36,138 bases of DNA, from contig JBAUII010000094.1 of the NCBI GenBank assembly GCA_049682815.1, forward strand, positions 1 through 36,138. Reading direction: 5' to 3'. Source of the stretch: DASWID01 sp049682815 (GTDB lineage Bacteria > Desulfobacterota_D > UBA1144 > Nemesobacterales > CSP1-2). A program made the translations under genes and the position numbers. The notes beneath the pieces are model-generated. The model did no database searches. It saw only the letters and a program-made list of their open reading frames with translations, and was not told the origin of the DNA. The stretch's first letter is position 1. The number at the start of each line of letters is the position of its first letter. This document shows, piece after piece, positions 16,284 to 25,330 of the stretch.

Positions 16284-17966
16284 TCAATCTTTTTTAGTTA
16301 TAGCTTTTAGCTTCTCTTCTAGCAATTCTCCGAGCTTTACAGATGAATCGCCCTGAGAGGATAGAAAGCTTGAAATTCTTTCCCTTTCAAGTTGTTCTTC
16401 ATACTTTTTCTTACTTAGATTTACCTGTTTATTCCTGCGATTAAAGCCAGTTACTTGAGCTGTTATGATATCGCCTACTTTAACGGAGCTATTTAAATCC
16501 TTTCCCGTTCCAGGATCAAACTCGTTGGCTCGAATATAGCCCTCGATTTCATTTTCAAGTTCGACAACTATTCCCCTGTCTTTTATGGAAACGACTTTTC
16601 CTGTTAATGCCGTTTCACCTGGCCTGCACCTCTCCAAGGTTTCTTCCCATGGATCCGTATTAAGTTGTTTTATGCCGAGTCCAATCTTCTGCTTTTTTTC
16701 ATCCACGCTTAACACTACGACCTCGATATCCTGATCTCCTGCAAAGAACTCTTTTGGATCTACCCTTCCCTTCCATGAAATCTCTGTAGGGCGGACTAAT
16801 CCAACTAGGTCCTCACCAAGTTCGACGAATACACCTTTTTCATTCACATTCTTCACCTTGCCATTAATTCTAGTTCCGGGTGGACACTGTTCTTTGAAAA
16901 TTTCCCATGGGCTAGGATCAATTTGCTTCAGGCTCAGGGCTATTCTTTTTTTCTCTGAATCGACTTCGATTACCATTGTTTCTACCTTTCTACCTGTGTT
17001 GACTACCTCACTAGGATGCCTAAACCTCTTTATCCATGATATTTCAGAGGTGTGAACCAGCCCTTCAACCCCTGGCTCGAGTTCAACGAATATGCCAAAG
17101 TCTACAATGGAGACCACTTTTCCCCGAATCTTCGAGCCGGGCTTGTATTTTCTTTCAACGAGAGTCCATGGATCGGGCTTTGTCTGCTTTAGCCCCAGTG
17201 TGATTCTCACGTCCGATTCGATTTTAATTACCTTAACTTTTATGGTTTCATCTAAATTTATTACATCACTCGGGTGTCTTACTCTACCCCAGGATATTTC
17301 ACTTATGGGTAGGAACCCCTCGAGCCCATCGAGATCTATAAATGCGCCCTGGTCAAGTATTTTTACTACTTTACCCGATACTATTTTGCCCTCTTCTAGC
17401 GTAGAAAGAACTTTTTTCCTTGTCAACTCTCTTTGCTCTTCCAAATACGTTCTTATCGATAAGACGATTCCTCTTTCGGTGAGTTTTACAATTTTTGCTT
17501 CTATGTTTTTCCCAATGAATTTATCGAGATTGTGCTGAGGTCTGAGATCAATTTGTGAGGCAGGTAAGAAGGCGTTCAGCTCTATTTTCTCGCCTATGTC
17601 TACGATCAATCCGCCGTTAACCTTTTCCTTAATATTTCCCCTAATTAGCTTTTCATTTTGATAAATTTGCTCAATCCTTTCATGCTCCCTCATAATATCC
17701 GCTCTTTTTTTTGAGAGTTTTGGAAGACCGGAATCATCGACCCATTTCTCCAATATAACATCGACTTCATCTCCGATAGCTACTTCAGGATCGCCATTTT
17801 TCCCGCAGAATTCGTTAATTGAAGCCACTCCCTCGGATTTAAAGCCGAAGTCAATAAAGACATCATCCTTATCAATCCGTACGACTCTGCCTTTGAATAT
17901 TTGCCCTCTATCTGGAACGTTTATGCTTCCTTCTAGAAATTCGGAAAAGTGTGTTTCCTGTCGCAT
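16284..17966 (-). CDS. rpsA: 30S ribosomal protein S1
   Basis: It brings mRNA to the ribosome. The 560-residue protein has six S1 RNA-binding repeats, at roughly residues 20-90, 105-172, 190-258, 277-346, 363-432 and 448-518. Repeats 3-6 show the F(V/I)(E/D)L...GLV(H/R)xSEISW pattern, and DPWE- or SPWE-type linkers separate the later repeats. The first two, ribosome-binding, repeats are more divergent, as usual. Its place between cmk and sppA is a common arrangement in deltaproteobacterium-like genomes. Confidence 0.96.
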   Translation of the reverse strand: MRQETHFSEFLEGSINVPDRGQIFKGRVVRIDKDDVFIDFGFKSEGVASINEFCGKNGDPEVAIGDEVDVILEKWVDDSGLPKLSKKRADIMREHERIEQIYQNEKLIRGNIKEKVNGGLIVDIGEKIELNAFLPASQIDLRPQHNLDKFIGKNIEAKIVKLTERGIVLSIRTYLEEQRELTRKKVLSTLEEGKIVSGKVVKILDQGAFIDLDGLEGFLPISEISWGRVRHPSDVINLDETIKVKVIKIESDVRITLGLKQTKPDPWTLVERKYKPGSKIRGKVVSIVDFGIFVELEPGVEGLVHTSEISWIKRFRHPSEVVNTGRKVETMVIEVDSEKKRIALSLKQIDPSPWEIFKEQCPPGTRINGKVKNVNEKGVFVELGEDLVGLVRPTEISWKGRVDPKEFFAGDQDIEVVVLSVDEKKQKIGLGIKQLNTDPWEETLERCRPGETALTGKVVSIKDRGIVVELENEIEGYIRANEFDPGTGKDLNSSVKVGDIITAQVTGFNRRNKQVNLSKKKYEEQLERERISSFLSSQGDSSVKLGELLEEKLKAITKKD

Positions 17967-18127
17967 GTCAGGTCTTACTACATAAAGTAACTGGTTTAGA
18001 ACCCCTTATTCTTTGCAATTTTTTTAAGCAATTAGAATGCTTGAGGTATATACCACTCGAGTATACAAATTGGATCTCTTCGCCATCTTTATATACGACC
18101 TGACAGGCCCTTCGTAATGGCATCAAG

Positions 18128-18808
18128 CTAGTTATTTACCTCAGATAAAATCATTTCAATGACTTCGTCAGCGCTGAGTTTTGTAGTATCTATTATGACC
18201 GCATTCCGAGCAGGATGCAAGGGAGATTCAGAGCGTTCTCTGTCTTGTACATCCCTTTGTTCTATTTCACGTTTTATTTCATAAAGAGTTAATTGGCTGC
18301 CAATAGCGTTAAGCTGGAGCCATCTCCTTCTGGCCCTTTCATCAATTGATGCATCTAAATAGAACTTGAAATCAGCACGGGGGAACACACAAGTACCCAT
18401 GTCTCTCCCCTCTGCTACGATGTTACCCTTAGCACCCATCTCCAATTGAATTAACTTAAGTCTATTCCTTACCACCCTTTTCGTGGCTAAGTAGGAGGAA
18501 AGTCGAGATATCTCTGGTGTCCTAATTTTATCAGAGACATCTTCATTATTAAGAAGTACTCTAGCATTATTGTCCGAATTTCTATCGATCATGATACTGG
18601 ACGTGCCAAGGAGTCTCTCCAGTTCTTCTTCATCATCCGCATCGATCCCGCTTCTTGTTACGAGTAAGGCAACTGCTCTATACATCGCGCCGGTATCTAT
18701 ATATACAAGTCCAAGTTTTTGAGCGACAATTTGGGCAACAGTGCTTTTGCCTGCACCTGACGGACCGTCGATAGTTATGATTATGCCGCTTTTCCTGGCT
18801 GCCATCAT
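18128..18808 (-). CDS. cmk: Cytidylate kinase
   Basis: It phosphorylates CMP and dCMP. The P-loop DGPSGAGKST is near residue 15 and is followed by DTGAMYRAVAL. AEGRDMGTCVFPRADFKFYLDA and the DxxRxxSPLHPA-like lid (RDVQDRERSESPLHPA) complete the fold. The start is taken at ATG 18808, which overlaps the aroA stop as TGATG (translational coupling) and gives a 226-residue protein of standard size. The frame stays open 19 codons further upstream inside aroA, but that extension is not conserved in style. Confidence 0.95.
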   Translation of the reverse strand: MMAARKSGIIITIDGPSGAGKSTVAQIVAQKLGLVYIDTGAMYRAVALLVTRSGIDADDEEELERLLGTSSIMIDRNSDNNARVLLNNEDVSDKIRTPEISRLSSYLATKRVVRNRLKLIQLEMGAKGNIVAEGRDMGTCVFPRADFKFYLDASIDERARRRWLQLNAIGSQLTLYEIKREIEQRDVQDRERSESPLHPARNAVIIDTTKLSADEVIEMILSEVNN

Positions 18809-20100
18809 CAGGTTCTTAGGGTCTTCAGTATCTTGAAGAATTTTGGGAAAGATACGGAAACACATTCCGCATCCTTAATTTCTGTTCTGCCCTTCGCACG
18901 AGTAGCGGCAACCGCGAGTGCCATTGCGATTCTATGATCACCCCAGCTTGAGCACTTTGTTTCGTTCAGGGTTTCTCTTCCCCTGATTATCATTCCGTCA
19001 TCTAGCTCATCTATGTCAGCGCCAAATTTTCTGAGTTCAGTTGACATGGCTTTTATTCGGTCGGTTTCTTTTACCCTTAATTCCTTTGCGTCTTTAATTA
19101 CGGTTTCCCCCTCCGCATAACAAGCTGCAACAGCAATTACAGGGAGTTCATCAATTGTCTTGGGAATAATCATTCCAGCCACCTCTACAGCTTTTAATTT
19201 GCTGGATTTTGCTAGTATATCTCCGAAATCCTCACCGCTTTCTTCTCTTTTATTTAGTATCTTAATGTCTCCACCCATTCTCATAAGAATTTCTATGACC
19301 CCGATTCTAGTTGGATTTAAACCGACATTTTTGATTAGGATTTCGGAGTCTGGGTTAATTAAAGAAGCTACAATAAAGAATGAGGCCGAAGAAACGTCGG
19401 CGGGTATTGATAATTCTCTTCCACTTTCAAGCTTTTGCGGTCCTCTAATTTTAATCCTGGATCCATCTTTTTCAATCGCCACACCGAGATATGACAGCAT
19501 TCTTTCAGTATGATCTCTCGTGGGTTCGTGCTCGACAATTTCGGTTTCCCCTTCTGCATATAGTCCGGCTAGAAGAATAGCCGACTTCACCTGAGCACTA
19601 GCCACGGGCATTGTGTAATTTATCCCTTTTAGCTTAGTTCCCAATATAGCAAGTGGTAGTCTTTTCCCATTATCTCTTCCCCAAATTTGAGCCCCCATGA
19701 GTGATAGTGGCATTACAACTCTATCCATCGGCCGGGCCCTTAAATATTGATCACCCGTTATCGACGAGAAAAAATCTTGTGCACTTAGGAGTCCGGAAAG
19801 GAACCTCGCGGTTGTGCCGGAATTTCCTGCATCGATAGTATCTTCTGGTTCTGTGAGTCCATATGTACCTTTACCCCATATCTTTACGGTATCTTTTTCT
19901 ATTTTTATAGGCACACCGAGCATCATCATAGCCTCTGCACTCGAAAGGGTATCATCCGCTGGCAGGAACCCGGTAACGGTTGTCAAGCCCTCGGCTATAG
20001 ATCCTAAAATAATCGCTCTATGAGAAATTGATTTATCACCGGGAGGGGTAAGTTCTCCTCTGAGTTTTGATCCTCCTCCCTGTATTAGTTCTGTAGACAC
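18808..20100 (-). CDS. aroA: 3-phosphoshikimate 1-carboxyvinyltransferase (EPSP synthase)
   Basis: This is the sixth step of the shikimate pathway, joining shikimate-3-phosphate and phosphoenolpyruvate. The N-terminus has PPGDKSISHRAIILGSIAEG. DAGNSGTTARFLSGLL is the PEP-binding loop, of the DAGNSGTT type found in class II-like enzymes. RVKETDRIKAMSTELRKFGA and WGDHRIAMALAVA are the C-terminal signatures. The 430 residues are the normal length. The start is GTG at 20100, with GGAGG upstream in the run of purines. It is the first gene of the aroA-cmk pair. Confidence 0.96.
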   Translation of the reverse strand: MSTELIQGGGSKLRGELTPPGDKSISHRAIILGSIAEGLTTVTGFLPADDTLSSAEAMMMLGVPIKIEKDTVKIWGKGTYGLTEPEDTIDAGNSGTTARFLSGLLSAQDFFSSITGDQYLRARPMDRVVMPLSLMGAQIWGRDNGKRLPLAILGTKLKGINYTMPVASAQVKSAILLAGLYAEGETEIVEHEPTRDHTERMLSYLGVAIEKDGSRIKIRGPQKLESGRELSIPADVSSASFFIVASLINPDSEILIKNVGLNPTRIGVIEILMRMGGDIKILNKREESGEDFGDILAKSSKLKAVEVAGMIIPKTIDELPVIAVAACYAEGETVIKDAKELRVKETDRIKAMSTELRKFGADIDELDDGMIIRGRETLNETKCSSWGDHRIAMALAVAATRAKGRTEIKDAECVSVSFPKFFKILKTLRT

Positions 20101-20279
20101 TGGGAAAAAAAATTACCATTTCTAGGTTCATTGGACAAGAAGGGTATCAACAGATGTTTACTGATTACTGATTCGACTATTAGTACTTTTTTGAAAGAGT
20201 TCATTATCGATCGGGATATGACATAGATCGTTCGGTTGAAGTATAAATAGGCATACTTAAATCGATTACTGTGTGTTTC

Positions 20280-21170
20280 TTATTTGAGCAGGTAAAAAAT
20301 AATGAGCGGAGTCGTAATAACCGATATTATGGTCCCTACCAGAATTATTGATGCTACAGTCTTGGGGTCCTGATTATACTTTTCAGCCAGAACAAAATTG
20401 AATACAGCGGGCGGCATTGAAGATTCGAGTACAACAACATTGGATGCAAGACCATTTATATTGAAAAGTTTAGCAATAGCTATCCCTAATATGAACCCCA
20501 TTCCGATTCTCATCCCACCAAATGCTAGAGATTTTTTGAATTGAGAAATGTTGACCTCCGACAATTTGTACCCAAGCGAGAAAATCATCGTTGGGATACT
20601 TGCTTCTCCTAGAAGACTCAGAGCTCTTTCCAAATATGCTGGCAAGCTCCAATCTGAAACACTTAAAAGTATTCCTGCAATCGCCGAATAAAGGAGGGGA
20701 AGCTTAAATAGCTCAAAGGGACTTTTGTCAAAACTTAATATCATTATTCCCAGGCTGTAATGGAGAACTGTCATCGATACCATATACAGGATTCCAACTT
20801 TGAAGCCTTCATTACCAAATGCAAAAAGTAATAATGGTAGACCCATGTTCCCGGTATTGGCAAAGACGAGCGGAGGCAGATAAACCTTAATGGGGAGTCT
20901 TCGTGATTTTATGATGAAATACCCCACAACAAGACTGGCAGCTACGATTACGGTTACAGAAAGAAATACCTTTCCGGCTAGAACTACCTCTATCCGATCC
21001 TTCGCGAGGGAAGATAGTATTAGTGATGGTGTGGCAATATAAATTACGAAGTCATTAATCGATGTAAGGTTTATCTTTTTTAATTTGCCGAAAAAGTAGC
21101 CGATTGAGGTGATAATGAAAACAGGAAGTACAATATTTATGATTGAAGGGATAATTTCAGCAATCCTCAG
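20280..21170 (-). CDS. AEC (auxin efflux carrier) family transporter, non-canonical start
   Basis: A membrane transporter of the bile/arsenite/riboflavin-type fold, usually about 300 residues with ten helices. The frame from the GTG at 20927 gives only 215 residues, but it stays open upstream to a TGA at 21171-21173 and there encodes the missing N-terminus (IINIVLPVFIITSIGYFFGK, then INDFVIYIATPSLIL), typical of the family. No ATG, GTG or TTG exists in this part. The start is therefore CTG (21170) or an ATT just after a GAGG, or the 5' end is mutated. The full product is about 296 residues. PSMPPAVFNFVLAEKY fits the C-terminal half. The substrate is unknown. Confidence 0.85.
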   Translation of the reverse strand: MRIAEIIPSIINIVLPVFIITSIGYFFGKLKKINLTSINDFVIYIATPSLILSSLAKDRIEVVLAGKVFLSVTVIVAASLVVGYFIIKSRRLPIKVYLPPLVFANTGNMGLPLLLFAFGNEGFKVGILYMVSMTVLHYSLGIMILSFDKSPFELFKLPLLYSAIAGILLSVSDWSLPAYLERALSLLGEASIPTMIFSLGYKLSEVNISQFKKSLAFGGMRIGMGFILGIAIAKLFNINGLASNVVVLESSMPPAVFNFVLAEKYNQDPKTVASIILVGTIISVITTPLIIFYLLK

Positions 21171-21370
21171 TCAGACAATTTATAACGAATGGCTGCTTAT
21201 TCTACCCGATATAGGATTGATCTTATACTCCATTGCCTTCTCAATTTTAGTAAGGACAGAACATTAATTTCGAACACAAATGTTAATACTAAGGGTGGTC
21301 ACAACTTCGCCGGCGAGTTATCGGTTATACTTAACAAAAGAACAGGTGGGAGAAGGATAGTCGGGTTTAT

Positions 21371-22348
21371 TTACCACTTTATGACTGCTGACGCAAATGT
21401 AAATCCGGAACCTATAACGGCGAAAAGGATCAGATCATCCTCTTGAACCCTTCCACTTCTGACCGCTTCATCTAGAGCAATCGGAACAGAAGCCGAAGAG
21501 GTATTCCCATACTTGTCTACATTCACAAACAGCTTCTCAGAGGAGAGTTTTAGCCGCTTCCTTACAGCGTCCATAATTCGGTAATTTGCCTGGTGCGGTA
21601 TAAATAGATCTACCTGCTCCGTGGTTATATCTGCTTTCCTTATGGCCTCCAACGATGCAAACTCCAGCCCCTTTACTCCTTCTTTAAATACGTCATTTCC
21701 TTTCATTTTTAAATAGTGCAACCCATTTCGGACGGTCTCCTCGCTTGCTGGAGTACGAGAACCACCGGCAGGAAGGATAATCTTTTCCCAATCGTCCCCA
21801 TTTGCGCCAAGGAAAATTGATAAAATACCGGATTCTTCTGATTTAGATAACACTGCAGCTCCTGCTCCATCCCCGAAGAGTATGCAGGTTGACCTGTCTT
21901 TATAATCCGTGATCCTTGATAACGTTTCTGCTCCTATTACCAGAATGTTTTCCGCATCCCCGGCCTCAATCAGCCCTTTTCCCACTTGTAGGGCATATAT
22001 AAACCCGGAACACCCGGCTAGAAGATCAAAAGCAAAGGCATTTTTCGCTCCTAGGCGGCTCTGGACAAAACACGAAGTAGCGGGGAATATGTAATCAGGT
22101 GTGACAGTTCCCAAGATTATCCCATCAACATCAGCGGGATCTATAGACGCTGACTCAAGTGCTTTTAAAGCAGCTTCATAAGCCATATCAGATGAAGCCA
22201 CTTGCGGCTCTGCGATTCTTCTTTCGACGATTCCGGTCCTGGTTCTAATCCATTCATCGGAGGTATCGACCATTTTTTCAAAGTCCTGGTTTGAAAGGAT
22301 CCTTTCGGGTGTATATGAGCCAGTGCCAATTATCTTTACAAAACCCAA
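21371..22348 (-). CDS. fabH: 3-oxoacyl-ACP synthase III (KASIII)
   Basis: It starts fatty acid synthesis by condensing acetyl-CoA with malonyl-ACP. The catalytic triad is intact: Cys in LLAGCSGFIYAL (about residue 113), His in LFIPHQANYRI and Asn in KYGNTSSASVPIAL. The N-terminal KIIGTGSYTPERILSN and TGIVERRIAE are typical. The length of 325 residues is normal. It stands without other fab genes, although the malonyl-CoA-making carboxyltransferase lies elsewhere in the window. Confidence 0.96.
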   Translation of the reverse strand: MGFVKIIGTGSYTPERILSNQDFEKMVDTSDEWIRTRTGIVERRIAEPQVASSDMAYEAALKALESASIDPADVDGIILGTVTPDYIFPATSCFVQSRLGAKNAFAFDLLAGCSGFIYALQVGKGLIEAGDAENILVIGAETLSRITDYKDRSTCILFGDGAGAAVLSKSEESGILSIFLGANGDDWEKIILPAGGSRTPASEETVRNGLHYLKMKGNDVFKEGVKGLEFASLEAIRKADITTEQVDLFIPHQANYRIMDAVRKRLKLSSEKLFVNVDKYGNTSSASVPIALDEAVRSGRVQEDDLILFAVIGSGFTFASAVIKW

Positions 22349-22413
22349 ATCTACTCATTCCTCCGAGGTATGTTCGAAGGGATATTATCAGGGTAAGCAT
22401 CGATTTTGTCAAA

Positions 22414-22878
22414 CTAACCTGTAGCCTCAATTATTATGGATTTGATGTACTCCGCATCATTATTGTTTAATGAAACCATTTTTGAATAGCGAATCTTCGT
22501 GTCAAAAAAATATATGCAAAAGTGATCTTGCTCCAATAATTTCTTAAGAAGCTCCATATCTTGCTCTGATCCAATCGCGAAAGAGTATTCGAACTGGTAG
22601 TGGTTGTGATTACCCTCGAGACAAAAAAGCATAACAATTGTGGGGAATTCCGGTCTTTTTAAAGATTCGAGCTCAAAAGTTATTTTTTCGATTCCTCTAA
22701 GTGACTCGATTACATCTTGAGAATGCTTAAAAATGAAGAGGGTTTCGTCGTTAACTGATGCGGTGATGCAACCCGATTCTATTAGCGAGAGTGATATTTC
22801 GAGTTCAGGATTCAATACGATCTGTTTTTTATTGTCGGGTTTTGATATTTTGATAGATTTAAGAAAATGGGGTATCAA
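22414..22878 (-). CDS. Uncharacterised protein
   Basis: 154 residues from a TTG start. No family was recognised. The sequence is soluble, alternates strands and helices, and has no signal peptide or membrane segment. Motifs such as EGNHNHYQFEYSFAIGSEQD and HFCIYFFDTKIRYSKMV are seen but not diagnostic. The frame remains open about 11 codons upstream of the TTG with a plausible amphipathic helix (EKIINLIETLL) but no standard start there, so the true N-terminus may be earlier. It lies 65 bases upstream of fabH on the same strand. Confidence 0.6.
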   Translation of the reverse strand: MIPHFLKSIKISKPDNKKQIVLNPELEISLSLIESGCITASVNDETLFIFKHSQDVIESLRGIEKITFELESLKRPEFPTIVMLFCLEGNHNHYQFEYSFAIGSEQDMELLKKLLEQDHFCIYFFDTKIRYSKMVSLNNNDAEYIKSIIIEATG

Positions 22879-23028
22879 TAGTGTCTCTATTAAATTAATA
22901 ATTTTCTCAAAATATTAAAATATTATAATATAGTCGGAAGCCTATCATAATGCTATCGCTAATTTCTTGAGTCAACCCTGAAATTAATCCACTGGTCCAA
23001 GATAAAAGAGACCCGTGATTAATATAGC

Positions 23029-23058
23029 TTGACATTTGTGTATAAAATTTATTAATAT
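23029..23058 (+). promoter_or_regulatory. Predicted sigma-70-type promoter for the small membrane protein gene
   Basis: A perfect TTGACA at 23029-23034 is followed, 18 bases later, by TAATAT (23053-23058), a 4/6 match to the -10 consensus. The surroundings are AT-rich. It lies about 60 bases upstream of the start of the small gene at 23120. Confidence 0.55.
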
Positions 23059-23119
23059 GATTTTATTAATCGGATAGCGCATTCAACAATATTAGTAACT
23101 ATTTATAAGGGAGGGGAAT

Positions 23120-23299
23120 ATGTATATAATCGTTCTCTTCATAGTGTTTTTGGCTATTTACTTCGCATTTGTAAGAGAGGAGGCGCCCTCACAGGCAACC
23201 CAAACTCAAGAAACGAAGGCCCAGACTACAATGGACGAGCCACCGAAGCCCTCGGAACCTCAGGAAGGAATCGATCCCTTCAAGGCTCCTAGTTCATAA
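23120..23299 (+). CDS. 59-residue single-pass membrane protein
   Basis: A short gene with a very strong ribosome site (AAGGGAGGGG, six bases or so before the ATG at 23120). The product begins MYIIVLFIVFLAIYFAFV, one hydrophobic helix. Then comes a hydrophilic tail rich in Gln, Thr, Pro and Glu (EAPSQATQTQETKAQT) ending DPFKAPSS. It has its own predicted promoter and is the only plus-strand gene here, convergent with btuC. No family is recognised. The helix-plus-charged-tail form suggests a small inner-membrane accessory protein. Confidence 0.7.
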   Translation: MYIIVLFIVFLAIYFAFVREEAPSQATQTQETKAQTTMDEPPKPSEPQEGIDPFKAPSS

Positions 23300-23386
23300 T
23301 TATGAGTTGAGTCGGGATAGGCAGGCTTTGTCCAATAAGTCAAGAATTAGACCTTAGGCCTTTGGCTACTAAATTGGACTTTAGGA

Positions 23387-24388
23387 TTAAACAATTACCT
23401 CTTTTTTAGTCTTCATAAGAAGCCAAAGGAAAAAAACCCCTCCCAAAGAGGCTGTGATTATTCCAACTGGAATTTCAACAGGCGAAATAATTGTTCTTGA
23501 TATAGTATCCATAACTGTCAGGAATGATGCTCCAAGAAGAAAGGAGCATGGGATGATTATGCGATTGTCTACCCCTAGGATCATTCTTAGAATGTGAGGA
23601 ATTATTAAACCGACAAACCCGATAGGGCCCGTAACTGAGATGACGGCACTAGCCGCAAGCGATGTCGCGAAGTAGATTTTCTTTTCCATCATGTCGACAT
23701 TTACTCCCAGAGAAGATGCTACATCGTCGCCTAGTGAAAATAAATTCATGTCTTTTGTCATTGAAAGAAGGATCAAACAACCCGGGATAACAAAGAAAAG
23801 GCTTTTCCAGACGGTATCAAACCCAACGATATCTAAGCTTCCCATAATCCATCTCATTGTCTGTAATGGCTGAGTAAGGTCTGAGAAGAATTGTAAGAAA
23901 AGTATTATCGCTGAATAAAAGAAGTTCACTACTACCCCTGCTAATAAAAGTCTGCCCGTTGCAACGACCCCCCGTACCTTTGATATGGAATAAACGAAGA
24001 GAATCGTAAAAATCGAAAAAAGAAAGGAAAAGACAGATACGGCAGAGAAGCCAAGGATTCCATTTGCCAGGCCAATTCGTATGGCAAGAAGCGCCCCGAG
24101 AGAAGCCCCCCCTGATACCCCGAGCGTGAACGGAGAGGCCAGCGGATTCCTGAAGAGTGCCTGTAGCCCGGCACCCGCTAGGGCAAGGGTTCCACCCGCA
24201 ATGGATGCCATGAGAATCCGGGGAATTCTGATCTTGAAATAGATCGTTTTTGCGAGTTCGTCACCGGAAAGTATGGCACTAATCGGATTTATATCATATG
24301 TTCCTATGAATATGCTGGTGAGTGAGATTATGATCCAGAGCAAAATTAGTGAGCCTAATGAGAATATGAGTTTTTTTCTGGCTTGCAT
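23387..24388 (-). CDS. btuC: FecCD-family ABC transporter permease (BtuC-like, cobalamin)
   Basis: Inner-membrane permease of 333 residues with about ten helices. Family signatures include RIPRILMASIAGGTLALAGA, LFRNPLASPFTLGVSGGASLGA and GPIGFVGLIIPHILRMILG. FecCD permeases carry B12, haem or siderophores. The riboswitch-led neighbours point to cobalamin. It is the last gene of the uptake unit, 18 bases after btuD. Iron-siderophore import is the alternative on sequence alone. Confidence 0.9.
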   Translation of the reverse strand: MQARKKLIFSLGSLILLWIIISLTSIFIGTYDINPISAILSGDELAKTIYFKIRIPRILMASIAGGTLALAGAGLQALFRNPLASPFTLGVSGGASLGALLAIRIGLANGILGFSAVSVFSFLFSIFTILFVYSISKVRGVVATGRLLLAGVVVNFFYSAIILFLQFFSDLTQPLQTMRWIMGSLDIVGFDTVWKSLFFVIPGCLILLSMTKDMNLFSLGDDVASSLGVNVDMMEKKIYFATSLAASAVISVTGPIGFVGLIIPHILRMILGVDNRIIIPCSFLLGASFLTVMDTISRTIISPVEIPVGIITASLGGVFFLWLLMKTKKEVIV

Positions 24389-24406
24389 GTCATATGTTAG
24401 TTATAC

Positions 24407-25210
24407 TCACGGTAAAGTAGGAGCGGCCCCTCGGGTCGTCTCTGCTGGAAATACGAATATCTTTCCGTCTTCTTTTCTTACCGTTACACCAATATTATAG
24501 GCTTTACTCAGGATTTCATCGGTCAGTACTTGATCACATTCGCCCTCGGCAAGTATCTCTCCGTCTTTCAAAATTATCAATCTATCAAAATAAAATAATC
24601 CGGAGAATACATCATGTGTGGCGGCAATTATAGAGATATTCCTTTCGTTTTTGAGCTTTAATAGAAGTCTTAATATCTCAGTTTTGTGTTTCACATCGAG
24701 AAAAGTCGCTGGCTCATCAAGAATCATTAATTCGGGCTCCTGAGCGAGGGCGCGAGCAAAGGAAGTGAGCTGTTTTTCTCCACCTGAAATCTCGCTGACC
24801 AACCGGTCCTGGAGATGGGTTATTCCCACAGTCTCCATCGCCTGAAATGCTATTTCGTTGTCTTTATCATTTTCAAACTCAAATCTTCCCAGATATGGAG
24901 CCCTACCCATTTTTATTATTTCAGAGACTGTAAAAGGAAAACCAAATGCTGGACTCTGGGGTACATATGCGATTCTTTTAGATATCTCCCTTTTAGGTAA
25001 ATATTTCAGCTCCCTGCCCTTATAAAGTATTTTCCCGTGCTTCGTGCTCAAAATGCCGGTCAAAACCTTCAGTAGGGTTGACTTCCCAACACCGTTAGCC
25101 CCGAGGAGTCCGACGATTGTCCCTTTGGCGATAGATAGATTGACCCCTTTGATGACCTCTACCCCATCATAGGAGAAACGGATATCCCTTCCTTCAATTA
25201 TCTTTTCCAT
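24407..25210 (-). CDS. btuD: ABC transporter ATP-binding protein (BtuD-like)
   Basis: The ATPase that drives the permease. Walker A is GLLGANGVGKSTLLK (about residues 33-47), the signature is ISGGEKQLTSFARALAQ, Walker B is LMILDEP, and the switch histidine is in IAATHD. The 267 residues match FepC/BtuD-type ATPases. ATG at 25210. It is cotranscribed with btuC. About 120 bases containing short repeats separate it from btuF. Confidence 0.92.
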   Translation of the reverse strand: MEKIIEGRDIRFSYDGVEVIKGVNLSIAKGTIVGLLGANGVGKSTLLKVLTGILSTKHGKILYKGRELKYLPKREISKRIAYVPQSPAFGFPFTVSEIIKMGRAPYLGRFEFENDKDNEIAFQAMETVGITHLQDRLVSEISGGEKQLTSFARALAQEPELMILDEPATFLDVKHKTEILRLLLKLKNERNISIIAATHDVFSGLFYFDRLIILKDGEILAEGECDQVLTDEILSKAYNIGVTVRKEDGKIFVFPAETTRGAAPTLP

Positions 25211-25261
25211 ACTATGGTTATGGTTGCAACGAACACTCTAACTCTTGAATCTGGAAAACAA

Positions 25262-25330
25262 GAGTCAGTAGTCAGAATTCGGAATTTTCTTGCTTCTATA
25301 TTCTGTATTCTGGCTTCTTGTATTCTTTCT
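25262..25330. repeat. Short degenerate repeats (ATTCTG / TTCTTG type)
   Basis: Repeated units built on GAATTC, ATTCTGTATTCTGG and CTTCTTGTATTCT fill the gap between btuF and btuD. They form an imperfect tandem of about 14-base units. This is a common intergenic repeat style in environmental genomes. No coding potential is seen. Confidence 0.5.

Noticed and set aside
18017..18046. Hairpin AAGCA/TGCTT next to an A/T run upstream of rpsA
   Set aside because: The T-run is on the wrong side of the stem for a terminator on either strand, and the stem is only five bases.
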